A DNA stretch of 64,000 bases from Longispora sp047121295 (GCF_047121295.1 NZ_CP139447.1:1736001-1800000); one strand, 5' to 3'. Shown: positions 24,534 to 34,120, counted from the stretch's first letter. The notes: generated from the sequence alone by a model not told the origin. Numbers and translations are program-made.

Positions 24534-24853
24534 GGGACCGCCACCTCGATCAGCCCGTCGCGGCACCGGGCCGGGTAGACCGGCACGGTCACGCCGGGCA
24601 CGTCCAGGCACGCGCCGGTCCGCAGGTCGAAGGCCTGCTTGTGCATGGGGGACAGCACGACGGGTACCTCGCCCCGGGTGCCCACGATGCCCCGGGACAA
24701 CACCTGCGCGCCGCTGAGCGGGTCGCCGTTGCCGATGGCGTACAGCTGGTTGTCGTGCAGCCGGAACACGGCCACCTGGGTGTCGCCGAGCAGCGCGGCG
24801 GCCCCCCGTTCGGGCAGCAGGTGGTCGAGTCGGCAGATCGCGGTCCAGGTCAC
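24530..24853 (-). CDS. nirD: Nitrite reductase (NADH) small subunit
   Basis: 107 residues, a Rieske-fold protein lacking iron ligands (CRLDHLLPERGAAALL; LSPMHKQAFDLRTGACLD where a true Rieske protein has CxH pairs). It is the small subunit of the assimilatory siroheme nitrite reductase that makes ammonia from nitrite with NADH in the cytoplasm. The GTG overlaps the nirB stop, so subunit synthesis is coupled. Length is normal. Confidence 0.92.
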   Translation of the reverse strand: MTWTAICRLDHLLPERGAAALLGDTQVAVFRLHDNQLYAIGNGDPLSGAQVLSRGIVGTRGEVPVVLSPMHKQAFDLRTGACLDVPGVTVPVYPARCRDGLIEVAVP

Positions 24854-27246
24854 GGTCGCACCCCGATGCTGAGAAGAGGGACGGGCTGGCCCCGTTCGAC
24901 GGTGAACGAGATCGTGGGGTCGGGCGTGTCCGGCGCGTTGACGAAGGACACGAAGCGGCGGAGCTTGGCCGGGTCGTCGAGGACGGCGCGCCACTCGTCC
25001 ACGTACCCGTCGACGTGTCGGGCCATCGCGGCGTCCAGCTCGGCGGCGACGCCCAGGGTGTCCTCGACGATCACGTCGCGGAGGTAGTCGAGCCCCAGGT
25101 TCTCCACCCACACCGAGGTGCGCTGGAGCCGGTCGGCGGTCCGGACGTAGAACATCAGGAACCGGTCGACGTAGCGGACCAGGTCGGCCGTCGACAGGTC
25201 CGACAGCAGCAGGTCGGCGTGCCGGGGACGGAAGCCGCCGTTGCCGCCGACGTACAGGTTCCAGCCGTTCTCCGTGGCGATCACGCCGAAGTCCTTGCCC
25301 CGGGCCTCGGCGCACTCCCGGGCGCAGCCCGACACCGCCGCCTTGATCTTGTGCGGCGCGCGCAGGCCCCGGTAGCGGAGTTCGAGGGCGACGGCGAGCC
25401 CGACGGAGTCCTGCACCCCGTACCGGCACCACGTGTCGCCCACGCAGGACTTCACGGTCCGCAGCGCCTTGCCGTACGCGTGCCCCGACTCGAACCCGGC
25501 GTCCACGAGCCGCCGCCAGATCGCCGGCAACTGCTCGACGCGCGCGCCGAACAGGTCGACCCGCTGGCCCCCGGTGATCTTCGTGTACAGGCCGAAGTCG
25601 CGGGCCACCTCGCCGATCACGATCAGCTTCTCGGGGGTGATCTCGCCGGCCGGCACCCGGGGCACCACCGAGTAGGTGCCGTCCTTCTGGAGGTTGGCGA
25701 GGAAGTGGTCGTTGGTGTCCTGGAGCGCGGCCTGCTCGCCGTCGAGGATGTGTCCGCCGCCCAGCGAGGCGAGGATCGAGGCGACGGCGGGTTTGCACAG
25801 GTCGCAGCCGCGCCCGGTGCCGACCTCGGCGACGAGCTCGGAGAACGTGCCGATGCCCCGGACCCGGACGATGTCGAACAGCTCCTGCCGTGAGTAGGCG
25901 AAGTGCTCGCACAGGTGGGTGGACTGGACGATGCCGGCCTCGGCGAGCAGCGACTTGAGGAGCGGCACGCAGGACCCGCAGCCGGTGCCGGCCTTGGTGC
26001 ACGCCTTGATCGCCGGCAGGTCCACGCACCCCCCGGCGACGGCGTCGAGGAAGGACCCCTTGGTCACGGCGTGGCACGAGCAGACCTGGGCCGAGTCGGG
26101 CAGCCCGACCGGGGCGGCCCCGGAGGCCATCAGGTCGGCGAGGGTGCCCGGCAGCGGCCCGCCGACGCTGGCCCGCAGCGCCGGGTACGCCGACGCGTCG
26201 CCCACCAGGATCCCGCCGAGCAGGGTCTGGGCGTCGTCGGTGAGCACGAGCTTGGCGTACACCCCGGTGGCCGGGTCGTTGTACACCACGTCGAGCGGGC
26301 CGGTCGTGGCGCCGAAGCTGGCGACGTCCACGCCCAGTAGCTTCAATTTTGTTGATAAATCCGGCTTCTCCAGCACCGAGGAGCCCCCGGTGAGCCGGTC
26401 GGCGACCACCTCGGCCATCGCGTAGCCCGGAGCGACGAGGCCGTAGGTCACCCCGTCGACGGCCGCGCACTCGCCGATCGCCCACACGGCCGGGTCCTCC
26501 GAAAGGCACGAGGAGTCCACCAGCACCCCGCCCCGGGGCCCGACCGCGAGGCCGGCGTCGCGGGCCAGCTCGTCGCGGGCCCGGATGCCGGCGGCGAACA
26601 CCACGACGTCGGCGTCGAGGTCGGCCACGTCCCGGACCCCCTCGCCGCAGTCGACGGCGATGTCGAGGGCCCGCACCCGCCGCCGGAGCAGCGCGCCGCC
26701 GGCCTGGTCGACCTGCAGCGGCATCAGATGCGGCGCGTGCTCGACGATCCGGACGGCCAGCCCCAGCAGCCGCAGCGCGTTGGCGGCCTCCAGGCCGAGC
26801 AGCCCGCCGCCGACCACGACGCCGGTGCGCTTCCCGGCGGCGTGCGCGCGGATCGCGTCGAGGTCGTCGAGGGTGCGGTAGACGAAGCAGTGCGGGGCGT
26901 CGGCGCCCGCGACCGGGGGCACGAAGGCCCGCGAGCCGGTGGCCAGCACCAGGGCGTCGTAGCCGAACGTCTGGGCCCCGGTGCGCACCGTCCTGGCGGC
27001 CAGGTCCACCGACAGCGCCGGCTCGCCGAGCAGGAAGTCCGCCCCGGCCGGTACCCCGGGCGGGGCCAGGGTCAGCTCCTCGGCGGTGACGCCCTCGAAG
27101 TACGCGGACAGCCGGACCCGGTCGTAGGCGCGCCGGTTCTCCTCGGCGAGCACGGTCACCGACCACACCCGGTCGACGTCGCGGGCCGCCAGCGCCTCCA
27201 CGAACCGCTGGCCCACCATGCCGTTGCCGATCACGACGAGTCTCAC
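24850..27246 (-). CDS. nirB: Nitrite reductase (NADH) large subunit
   Basis: 798 residues. In order: FAD site VRLVVIGNGMVGQRF, NAD site VVGGGLLGLEAANAL, BFD-type [2Fe-2S] domain (SAQVCSCHAVTKG, CTKAGTGCGSCVPLL), a second Cys pair for the BFD-like module (GRGCDLCKPAV), the ferredoxin-like half domains, and the siroheme/[4Fe-4S] core (CVGDTWCRYGVQDSV, VSGCARECAEARGKDFGV, NLYVGGNGGFRP). It reduces nitrite to ammonia with six electrons. The GTG at 27246 is preferred: GGAGGAGG lies ahead and the start overlaps the stop of nasB by 4 bp. An upstream in-frame GTG at 27252 is too close to that site. Confidence 0.93.
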   Translation of the reverse strand: MRLVVIGNGMVGQRFVEALAARDVDRVWSVTVLAEENRRAYDRVRLSAYFEGVTAEELTLAPPGVPAGADFLLGEPALSVDLAARTVRTGAQTFGYDALVLATGSRAFVPPVAGADAPHCFVYRTLDDLDAIRAHAAGKRTGVVVGGGLLGLEAANALRLLGLAVRIVEHAPHLMPLQVDQAGGALLRRRVRALDIAVDCGEGVRDVADLDADVVVFAAGIRARDELARDAGLAVGPRGGVLVDSSCLSEDPAVWAIGECAAVDGVTYGLVAPGYAMAEVVADRLTGGSSVLEKPDLSTKLKLLGVDVASFGATTGPLDVVYNDPATGVYAKLVLTDDAQTLLGGILVGDASAYPALRASVGGPLPGTLADLMASGAAPVGLPDSAQVCSCHAVTKGSFLDAVAGGCVDLPAIKACTKAGTGCGSCVPLLKSLLAEAGIVQSTHLCEHFAYSRQELFDIVRVRGIGTFSELVAEVGTGRGCDLCKPAVASILASLGGGHILDGEQAALQDTNDHFLANLQKDGTYSVVPRVPAGEITPEKLIVIGEVARDFGLYTKITGGQRVDLFGARVEQLPAIWRRLVDAGFESGHAYGKALRTVKSCVGDTWCRYGVQDSVGLAVALELRYRGLRAPHKIKAAVSGCARECAEARGKDFGVIATENGWNLYVGGNGGFRPRHADLLLSDLSTADLVRYVDRFLMFYVRTADRLQRTSVWVENLGLDYLRDVIVEDTLGVAAELDAAMARHVDGYVDEWRAVLDDPAKLRRFVSFVNAPDTPDPTISFTVERGQPVPLLSIGVRP

Positions 27247-28604
27247 GGCCACACCTCCTCCATCACGGGGTCCACAGTCGACAACCAGTCGGCGATGCCG
27301 CGCACCGCGTCGGCACAGCCGCCGCAGCCGGTGGTCGCGTTGGTCCGCTGCGCGATCTGCGGGACGGACCGGCCGCCGCACCGGACGATCTCGCCCTTGG
27401 TGACGGTGTTGCACCTGCACACGACGGCGGCGTCGGGCATCAGGGCCGGGGTCTCGGCGGGCAGGGCGGCGGACATCCGGCCGAGCAGCAGGGACCGCCG
27501 GTCGGCCGGCACCGGCGTGCGCCGGTCGAAGAGCTGGGTGACCGTGCCGACGGTCGGGTTGTCGCCGAGCAGGATCGCGCCGCGCAGCCGGCCGGCGGTG
27601 ATGGCCAGCCGGGCGTACGTGCCCCGGGACGGGTCGGCGAAGCTGACGATCTCCTCGCCGTCGAGGTCACCCATCGCGGCGAGGTCGATGCCGGCGGCCT
27701 TGAGCCGGGTGACGAGCCGCGACCCGGTGTAGCGGAGGGCGGCGGCCCCGGACAGCACCTCCGCGAGCACCGCCGCCTGCTCCCACGCCGGCGCGACCAG
27801 GCCGTACACCGCCCCCCGGTGCTGGGCGCAGTCCCCGATCGCGTAGATCGCCGGGTCGCTGGCCCGCAGCTCGTCGTCGACCAGCACGCCCCGCCCCACG
27901 GCCAGCCCGATCGACTCGGCGAGCGTGGTCTCCGCGCGCACCCCGCAGGACACCACGAGCGGGTCGGCGGGCAGTTCCGTGCCGTCGGCGAGCCGGAGGA
28001 CGCCGTCGACGTAGGCCACGGCCTGCGCGTTCACCCGGACCGTGATGCCGATGGCCGCGAGGGTGTCGGCGAGCACCGCGCCGCCGACGGCGTCGAGCTG
28101 GCGTTCGAGCAGGTGCGGCGCGCCGTGCACGAGGGTGACCGGTCCGCGCCCGGCGAGGCCCCGGGCGGCCTCGACGCCGAGCAGGCCGCCGCCGAGCACG
28201 ACCGGGTGCGATCCGGTGGCGGCGAGGATCCGTCGGCAGTCGTCCAGGGTGCGGAACGCGGCCACGTTCGGGTGCGGCTCGCCGTCGTCGCCGGTCAGGC
28301 CCTTGACCGGCGGGATGATGGCCCGGGAGCCGGTGGCGAACACGAGCGCGTCGTAGGGCTCGCCGTGCACGGTGCGCGCCACCCGGTCGATGTCGGTCGC
28401 CGCGACGCCGAGCCGCAGGTCCACGTTGGCGGGGGGAAGAGCGAGATCCGTTTCCTGGTACGCCCCGGCGAGCAGCCCGGACAGCAGGATCCGGTTGTAC
28501 GCGGGGTGGTTCTCCGCGCCGTAGACGGTGACCTGGTGGTCCTTGGCGAGGAGGGTGGCGAGCCGGGCGCCGGCCATGCCGTACCCGATGATGGTGATCC
28601 TCAT
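27243..28604 (-). CDS. nasB: Assimilatory nitrate reductase electron-transfer subunit (FAD/NAD, BFD [2Fe-2S])
   Basis: 453 residues. It begins MRITIIGYGMAGARLATLL (FAD), has the NAD site VVLGGGLLGVEAARGL, and ends with a BFD-type iron-sulfur domain (VVCRCNTVTKGEIVRCGG, TTGCGGCADAV). It resembles the N-terminal half of NirB and would feed NADH electrons to the molybdenum subunit encoded just upstream (ATGA overlap). Such NasB proteins are standard partners of NasC in Gram-positive nitrate assimilation. The alternative, a stand-alone rubredoxin-type reductase, is unlikely given position. Confidence 0.88.
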   Translation of the reverse strand: MRITIIGYGMAGARLATLLAKDHQVTVYGAENHPAYNRILLSGLLAGAYQETDLALPPANVDLRLGVAATDIDRVARTVHGEPYDALVFATGSRAIIPPVKGLTGDDGEPHPNVAAFRTLDDCRRILAATGSHPVVLGGGLLGVEAARGLAGRGPVTLVHGAPHLLERQLDAVGGAVLADTLAAIGITVRVNAQAVAYVDGVLRLADGTELPADPLVVSCGVRAETTLAESIGLAVGRGVLVDDELRASDPAIYAIGDCAQHRGAVYGLVAPAWEQAAVLAEVLSGAAALRYTGSRLVTRLKAAGIDLAAMGDLDGEEIVSFADPSRGTYARLAITAGRLRGAILLGDNPTVGTVTQLFDRRTPVPADRRSLLLGRMSAALPAETPALMPDAAVVCRCNTVTKGEIVRCGGRSVPQIAQRTNATTGCGGCADAVRGIADWLSTVDPVMEEVWP

Positions 28605-30631
28605 GGCCTTTCCACCCGGACGGCGCACACCTTGAACTCGGGCATCCGCGAGGTCGGGTCCAGGGCCGGGTTGACCAGCGCGTTGACCCCGGCCCAGTGG
28701 AACGGCAGGAACACGGTGTCCGCCCGGATGGCCTCGGACACCCGGGCCGGCGCGGTGACCGCCCCGCGCCGGCTGGTCACGGTGACCGGCTCGCCCTCGG
28801 CGACGCCGAGCCGGCCGGCGAGGTCGGGGTGCAGCTCCACGAACAGCTCGCCGGGCAGCCGGCCGACCCGCCGGGTCTGGGCCCCGGACTGGTACTGGGT
28901 GAGCACCCGCCCGGTGGTCAGGTAGACCGGGTAGTCGGCGCACACGTCCTCGGCGGCCGGCCGGTGCTCGACGGCGACGAACCGGGCCAGCCCGTCGGGG
29001 GTGGCGAAGCGCTCCTCGAACATCCGGGGCGTGCCCGGGTGGTCGGTGTCCGGGCACGGCCAGAACACGCCGGTCTCCGCGTCGATCCGGTCGTAGCTGA
29101 TCCCGGCGTAGTCGGCGGCCCCGCCGGAGCTGGCGAGGCCGAGTTCGGCGAACACGGCCTCGGGTTCGGCGAGCACCGGCACGCCGAGGCGGTCGCCGAG
29201 CGCGGCGAGGATGTCCAGGTCGGTGCGGACGCCCTCGGGTGGGTCCATCAGCTTGCGCCGCCGGATCACCCGGCCCTCCAGGTTGGTCATGGTGCCGTCC
29301 TCCTCGGCCCACTGCGCGGTGGGCAGCACGACGTCGGCGATGGCCGCCGTCTCCGACAGCACCAGGTCGGCGACGACGAGCAGGTCGAGGGACTTCAGCC
29401 GGTCGGTGACGTGGCCGGCCCGGGGCGCGGACACCACCGGGTTGGACCCGAACACCAGCAGCGCCCTCGTCGCCGTGCCCAGGCCGTCCAGGAGCTCGTA
29501 GGCCGACGGGCCCGGGCCGGGCAGGTCCTCGGCGCGCACGCCCCAGATGCCCGCGATGCGTTCCCGGGCCGCCGGGTCGTCGATCTTGCGGTACCCGGGG
29601 AGCTGGTCGGCCTTCTGGCCGTGTTCCCGGCCGCCCTGCCCGTTGCCCTGGCCGGTGACGCAGCCGTAGCCGCCCCTGTTCCCGGGCAGGCCGAGCGCGA
29701 GGGCCAGGTTGACGAACGCCGACACCGTGTCGGTGCCCTTCGCGTGCTGCTCGGCGCCCCGCGCGGTGAGGATGTAGGCCCGCTTCGCGGCGCCGAGGAT
29801 CCGGACCGCCCGGAGCATGTCCGAGATCGGCACCCCGGTGATCCGTTCGACCCGGGCCGGCCAGTAGGCGGCGACGGTCGCCCGGACCTGCTCGAAGCCG
29901 GTGGTCCGGGCCGCGATGTAGGCGGAGTCCAGCAGGCCCTCGGCGATGGCCAGGTGCAGCAGCCCGTTCGCCAGCGCCAGGTCGGTGCCCGGGGTGTTCT
30001 GCAGGTGCAGGGTGGCCCGGGCGGCCGTCGCGGTCACCCGGGGGTCGATCACGATCAGCTCCGGGACCGCGAAGTGCCGCAGGATCGGCGGCATGGTCTC
30101 GGCCACGTTGCCCCCGGCGAGCAGGATCGCGTCGGCCGTGCCCAGGTCGGCCAGGGGGAACGGCAGCCCCCGGTCCAGGCCGAACGCGCGGATCCCGGCG
30201 GCGGCGGCCGACGACATGCAGAACCGTCCGTTGTAGTCGATCGTCGACGTGCGCAGGACGATCCGGGCGAACTTCCCGAGGGTGTACGCCTTCTCGTTCG
30301 TCAGCCCGCCGCCCCCGAACACGCCGACCGCGTCCCGGCCGTGCTCCCGCTGGGCCCGCTCGATGCCGGCCGCGACGAAGTCCAGGGCGTCGTCCCAGCT
30401 CACCGGCCTGCCGCGCAGCAGCGGGCCGGTGAGCCGTTCCGGGTGGCCGAGCAGGTCCGCCGAGGTCCAGCCCTTCTGGCACAGGCCGCCCCGGTTGGTG
30501 GGGAAGTCCCGGGGCTCGACCGTGACCGCGCCGTCGACCCGGCGCAGGGTCATCGCGCACTGCAACGCGCAGTACGGGCAGTGGGTCGCGGCCGTCGTCA
30601 TGTCGTTCAGGGTGGTGGACGTCGGTTTCAC
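28601..30631 (-). CDS. nasC: Assimilatory nitrate reductase catalytic subunit (molybdopterin, [4Fe-4S])
   Basis: 676 residues. The [4Fe-4S] cluster ligands are HCPYCALQC and GLCQKGW; the molybdopterin parts are NGRFCMSSAAAAG, FGSNPVVSAP, TAQWAEEDGTMTNLEGRV and, at the C-terminus, YLTTGRVLTQYQSGAQTRR. It reduces nitrate to nitrite in the cytoplasm (names in use: NasC, NasA, NarB). The GTG at 30631 has GGGAGG eight bases upstream; a later ATG (MTTAATHCPYC) is also possible. It lies 49 bp after narK and overlaps nasB. No C-terminal [2Fe-2S] domain is present, which fits use of a separate NasB. Confidence 0.93.
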   Translation of the reverse strand: MKPTSTTLNDMTTAATHCPYCALQCAMTLRRVDGAVTVEPRDFPTNRGGLCQKGWTSADLLGHPERLTGPLLRGRPVSWDDALDFVAAGIERAQREHGRDAVGVFGGGGLTNEKAYTLGKFARIVLRTSTIDYNGRFCMSSAAAAGIRAFGLDRGLPFPLADLGTADAILLAGGNVAETMPPILRHFAVPELIVIDPRVTATAARATLHLQNTPGTDLALANGLLHLAIAEGLLDSAYIAARTTGFEQVRATVAAYWPARVERITGVPISDMLRAVRILGAAKRAYILTARGAEQHAKGTDTVSAFVNLALALGLPGNRGGYGCVTGQGNGQGGREHGQKADQLPGYRKIDDPAARERIAGIWGVRAEDLPGPGPSAYELLDGLGTATRALLVFGSNPVVSAPRAGHVTDRLKSLDLLVVADLVLSETAAIADVVLPTAQWAEEDGTMTNLEGRVIRRRKLMDPPEGVRTDLDILAALGDRLGVPVLAEPEAVFAELGLASSGGAADYAGISYDRIDAETGVFWPCPDTDHPGTPRMFEERFATPDGLARFVAVEHRPAAEDVCADYPVYLTTGRVLTQYQSGAQTRRVGRLPGELFVELHPDLAGRLGVAEGEPVTVTSRRGAVTAPARVSEAIRADTVFLPFHWAGVNALVNPALDPTSRMPEFKVCAVRVERP

Positions 30632-30680
30632 CGGGGGTACCTCCCGTGTTTCCGGGGTGCTACGAGGAACGCACTTCGTG

Positions 30681-31994
30681 TTACACGCGGGCGTGGGCCA
30701 GGTTCGGCACCCGGGCCACCAGCATCTTGCGCAGGTAGCACCACCACGTGACCACCCCGCACACGGCGTAGCTGGCGAGGAAGACGTACAGCGCGGTGCG
30801 GATCGAGCCGGTGTTCGTGATCGAGATCGCGAAGCCGCGCGGGATCAGGAAGCCGCCGAGCGCGCCGATCGCCGACGCCAGCCCGATCACGGCGGCGGCG
30901 GTCCGCTTGCCCTCCAGCTCGGTGCGGCCGGCCTCGGCGGCCTCGGTGCGGAAGATCGCCGGAATCATCCGGTACGTCGACCCGTTGCCGATCCCGCTCG
31001 TCACGAACAGCACTCCGAAGGAGCCCAGGAACAGCCCGAAGTTGTGCCCGGACAGCCCCGAGAGCACCCCGACGACGCCGAGGCCCATCAATCCGAACAC
31101 ACCGAGGGTGACCCGCGCCCCCCCGATCCGGTCGGAAAGCCAGCCGCCGACCGGCCGGGACACGGAGCCGACCAGCGGGCCGAGCGCGGCCCAGTACGGC
31201 CAGGCGACCTCGGCGAACTGGCCCTTGATCAAGAGGGGCAGGGCCGCGGAGTACCCGATGAAGCTGCCGAACGTGCCGATGTACAGGAACGACATCACCC
31301 AGGTGTGCCGGCTCTTCAGCGCCGTGAGCTGCTCGGACATCTTCGCCCGGGCCACGGTCAGGTTGTCCATGAACGCCCACGCGCACGCCACGGCGACCAG
31401 CACCGGCAGCAGCCAGAGCAGCGGCGCGTTCACCAGGTGTGGGGCGGCGGCGGTCACGATCACCGCCGGCACCGCGAACTGCACGACGGCCACCCCGATG
31501 TTCCCGCCGGCCGCGTTCAGGCCGAGCGCGAAGCCCTTGCGCGCCTCGGGGTAGAAGTAGGAGATGTTGGCCATGCTGGAGGCGAAGTTACCGCCGCCCA
31601 GGCCGGCCGTGGCCGCCGCGAACAGGAACATCCCGTACGGCGTGCCGGGGGTGCTCACGCAGTAGGCCATCAGGCCCAGCGGGATGAGCAGCAGCGCGGC
31701 GGACACCGTCGTCCAGTTCCGGCCGCCGAACCGGGCGACGGCCGCCGTGTAGGGCAGCCGCATGAACGCGCCGACCAGGTTCGGGAGCGCCACGAGCCAG
31801 AACAGCTGGTCGACGGTGAACTTGAAGCCGGCCGCCGGCAGGCTGACCGTCACGACACTCCACAGCAGCCAGATCGAGAAGCCGAGGTGCTCGGCGAGGA
31901 TCGAGAAGACCAGGTTGCGCCGGGCGACCCGCTGCCCGCCCGCCGCCCAGAACTCCGGATCCTCGGGAGTCCACTGTGTGATCCACCGGCCCAT
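30681..31994 (-). CDS. narK: Nitrate/nitrite transporter, NarK type (MFS)
   Basis: 437 residues with twelve hydrophobic segments. The nitrate signature motifs are GLGGGNFASSMANISYFYP and the later GNGSTYRMIPAIF. The N-terminus MGRWITQWTPEDPEFW is typical of actinobacterial NarK. It brings nitrate in (and may exchange nitrite) for the reductases encoded downstream on the same strand. The ATG has GAGGAGGG before it. First gene of the nitrate operon. Confidence 0.94.
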   Translation of the reverse strand: MGRWITQWTPEDPEFWAAGGQRVARRNLVFSILAEHLGFSIWLLWSVVTVSLPAAGFKFTVDQLFWLVALPNLVGAFMRLPYTAAVARFGGRNWTTVSAALLLIPLGLMAYCVSTPGTPYGMFLFAAATAGLGGGNFASSMANISYFYPEARKGFALGLNAAGGNIGVAVVQFAVPAVIVTAAAPHLVNAPLLWLLPVLVAVACAWAFMDNLTVARAKMSEQLTALKSRHTWVMSFLYIGTFGSFIGYSAALPLLIKGQFAEVAWPYWAALGPLVGSVSRPVGGWLSDRIGGARVTLGVFGLMGLGVVGVLSGLSGHNFGLFLGSFGVLFVTSGIGNGSTYRMIPAIFRTEAAEAGRTELEGKRTAAAVIGLASAIGALGGFLIPRGFAISITNTGSIRTALYVFLASYAVCGVVTWWCYLRKMLVARVPNLAHARV

Positions 31995-32210
31995 GGTTCG
32001 CCCTCCTCGCTGGCCCGTCCGGCACGGGTGTGCCGGATCGAAGCATGGAGAAGTCTGTCAAGGCCCTGTTGCGCTGTCGTATCGGCCATGTTGCCGAGGC
32101 TGTGAAATCGGTCGCACAAAGCCCGTGACCTGCCGGTGAGCTTCCCCGTGTCGCGGCCCCGACCGGGGGATTATCACTTTGTCCCTAATTGTCGTGATCA
32201 GGAGAATTCG
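31995..32210. promoter_or_regulatory. Divergent control region between narK and the OLD ATPase gene
   Basis: 216 bp. In the narK leader the hairpin CCGGCAC-GGGT-GTGCCGG (32019-32036) lies about 25 bases before the start codon. Around 32100-32140 there are GTGAAA and GTGAC half-sites that recall GlnR boxes, but spacing does not fit the consensus well, so I do not call a GlnR site. AGGAGA (32199-32204) serves the GTG at 32211. Confidence 0.4.
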
Positions 32211-34088
32211 GTGCGGCTCATCAACGCTCGTATCACCAGCTACCGGTCGGTGGAGGACTCCGAGGAGTTCACCGTCGAACCGAACGTCACCTGCCTCGTC
32301 GGCAAGAACGAGTCCGGCAAGACCACCATCCTCCAGGCCCTGCACCGGCTCAACCCGGCCGAGCCCGCCGAGCCGTTCGACGAGGTCGTCGACTACCCGG
32401 CCCGGCTCACCCGGCAGCGCAAGCAGTGGGCGCAGGCCGACCGGATCCCGGTCGTCGTCGCCACCTTCGAGTACGACGACCTGGAGGTCAAGCAGATCGA
32501 GGAGGAGCTGGGCTTCGGCGCGCTGACCGGCCCGGAGGTCACGGTCACCATCGGGTACCGCGACGACACCCGCACGATCACCCACGCCGTCGACGAGCCC
32601 ACGGTCGTCGGCAACCTCGTCGCCGGCCTGGGCCTGCCGCCCGTGGCCACGGTGGCCGACCTGCGCGCGATGCTGGAGTCGCGCGAGGAGCAGACCGAGG
32701 AGACCGGGGCCGTCCTCGACCGGATCCGGTCCTGGCGGGACGGCAGCGTGGCCCACCACCTGACCGACGCGTACGCCGCGCCCCGGCTGCCCACCCTGAT
32801 GTACTTCTCCGACTACGACATCATGCCCGGCAAGGTGTCGGTGCCCGACCTGATCCTCCGCCGCGACGCCGACGAGCTGGAGCCCGGCGAGCGGTCCCTG
32901 CTCAGCCTGCTGCGGATGGCCGGGGTGGCCCCGGAGGACTTCCTGGAGCCCGGCCGGCACGAGCAGCTGATCCGGGAGCTGGAGAACGCGAGCAACATCA
33001 TCTCCGACGAGGTGTTCGACTACTGGTCGCAGAACGACGAGCTGGAGGTCCGGCTGGAGGTGCTGCCGGCCGCCGACGGGCCGCTGCTGCAGATCCGGGT
33101 GCACAACCGCCGGCACCGGGCGTCCGTGCCCTTCGACAACCGGTCGCGCGGCTTCGTCTGGTTCTTCTCCTTCCTGGCGTACTTCTCCGAGCTCGACGCC
33201 GGCGACCGCGACGTGATCGTGCTCCTCGACGAGCCGGGGCTGTCCCTGCACGGCCGGGCCCAGGAGGACCTGCTCCGGCTGATCGACGAGCGGCTCGCCC
33301 CCACCCACCAGGTGCTCTACACCACCCACTCGCCGTTCATGATCTCCCCGGACCACCTGCACCGGGTCCGGACCGTGATCGACCACGACCGGGCCGGCAC
33401 CAAGGTCAGCGCCGACCTGGCCGCCGCCGACACAGACACGGCGTTCCCGCTGCTCGCCGGCATGGGGATCGGGATGACCGGCAGCCTGTTCGTGGGGGAG
33501 CACACCCTGCTGCTGGACGGCCCGAGCGACCTGATCTACCTGGACGTGCTCAGCGACACCCTCGACAGCCACCGCCGCGACGGCCTCGACCCGCGCTGGA
33601 TCAAGGCCCCGACCGGCGGCGCGGGCGCGCTGGCCACCTTCGCCGCGCTGCTCGGCGCGAACCGGCTGCACGTGGCCGTGATCGTCGACGCCCAGACCCG
33701 CAACTCCCGGGCCGTGCGCCGGCTGCGGGACAACGGCCAGCTCGGCAAGGGCGGACTGATCGACATCGGCGAGTTCACCGGCACCCCGGACGCCGACATC
33801 GAGGACCTGTTCGAGGCGGACTTCTACCTCGACCTGGTCAACCTCGCCTACGCCAAGGAGCTGCCCGCCCCGCTCGGCGTGGCCGACCTGCCGGCGGTCC
33901 GGACCCGAATCGTGGACCAGGTCCGCGCGCACTTCGCCCAGCACGACCTCGCCGGGGGCCGGTTCAACCACTTCCGGCCGGCGGCGGCGCTGCTCAAGCA
34001 CCAGGCGACCCTCGTACCCAAGATCAGTGTCGGGACCCTGAACCGGGCGTCGAGGCTGTTCGGCCGGCTGAACCGGCAGCTCCCCTAG
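32211..34088 (+). CDS. OLD-family ATPase with C-terminal TOPRIM-like domain
   Basis: 625 residues. ATPase part: Walker A CLVGKNESGKTTIL (near residue 27-40), ABC-like region NRSRGFVWFFSFLAYF, Walker B VIVLLDEPGLSLH, His-switch TTHSPFM. From about residue 420 a TOPRIM-like nuclease fold: LLLDGPSDLIYLDVLSD, where the usual first acid is Glu (EGxxD) but here Asp, and VAVIVDAQTR for the DxD strand. Class 1 OLD proteins are DNA nucleases; some act in phage defence with a UvrD-like helicase (Gabija). No helicase is adjacent, so it stands alone here. GTG start with AGGAGA. Confidence 0.85.
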   Translation: MRLINARITSYRSVEDSEEFTVEPNVTCLVGKNESGKTTILQALHRLNPAEPAEPFDEVVDYPARLTRQRKQWAQADRIPVVVATFEYDDLEVKQIEEELGFGALTGPEVTVTIGYRDDTRTITHAVDEPTVVGNLVAGLGLPPVATVADLRAMLESREEQTEETGAVLDRIRSWRDGSVAHHLTDAYAAPRLPTLMYFSDYDIMPGKVSVPDLILRRDADELEPGERSLLSLLRMAGVAPEDFLEPGRHEQLIRELENASNIISDEVFDYWSQNDELEVRLEVLPAADGPLLQIRVHNRRHRASVPFDNRSRGFVWFFSFLAYFSELDAGDRDVIVLLDEPGLSLHGRAQEDLLRLIDERLAPTHQVLYTTHSPFMISPDHLHRVRTVIDHDRAGTKVSADLAAADTDTAFPLLAGMGIGMTGSLFVGEHTLLLDGPSDLIYLDVLSDTLDSHRRDGLDPRWIKAPTGGAGALATFAALLGANRLHVAVIVDAQTRNSRAVRRLRDNGQLGKGGLIDIGEFTGTPDADIEDLFEADFYLDLVNLAYAKELPAPLGVADLPAVRTRIVDQVRAHFAQHDLAGGRFNHFRPAAALLKHQATLVPKISVGTLNRASRLFGRLNRQLP

Positions 34089-34093
34089 GCTCC

Positions 34094-34120
34094 GGTGGGC
34101 CGCCGGTCAGGCGGCCCACC
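34094..34120 (+). terminator. Hairpin terminator after the OLD ATPase gene
   Basis: GGTGGGCCGCC (34094-34104) pairs perfectly with GGCGGCCCACC (34110-34120), loop GGTCA, five bases after the stop codon. No T-run follows, as is common for GC-rich actinomycete terminators. Confidence 0.7.

Noticed and set aside
32100..32145. GlnR binding site upstream of narK
   Set aside because: GTGAAA and GTGAC half-sites are present, but the spacing does not fit the GlnR consensus well enough to call.
32211..34088. Gabija or other two-gene OLD defence system
   Set aside because: No UvrD-like helicase or other partner is adjacent; the next gene is citrate synthase.
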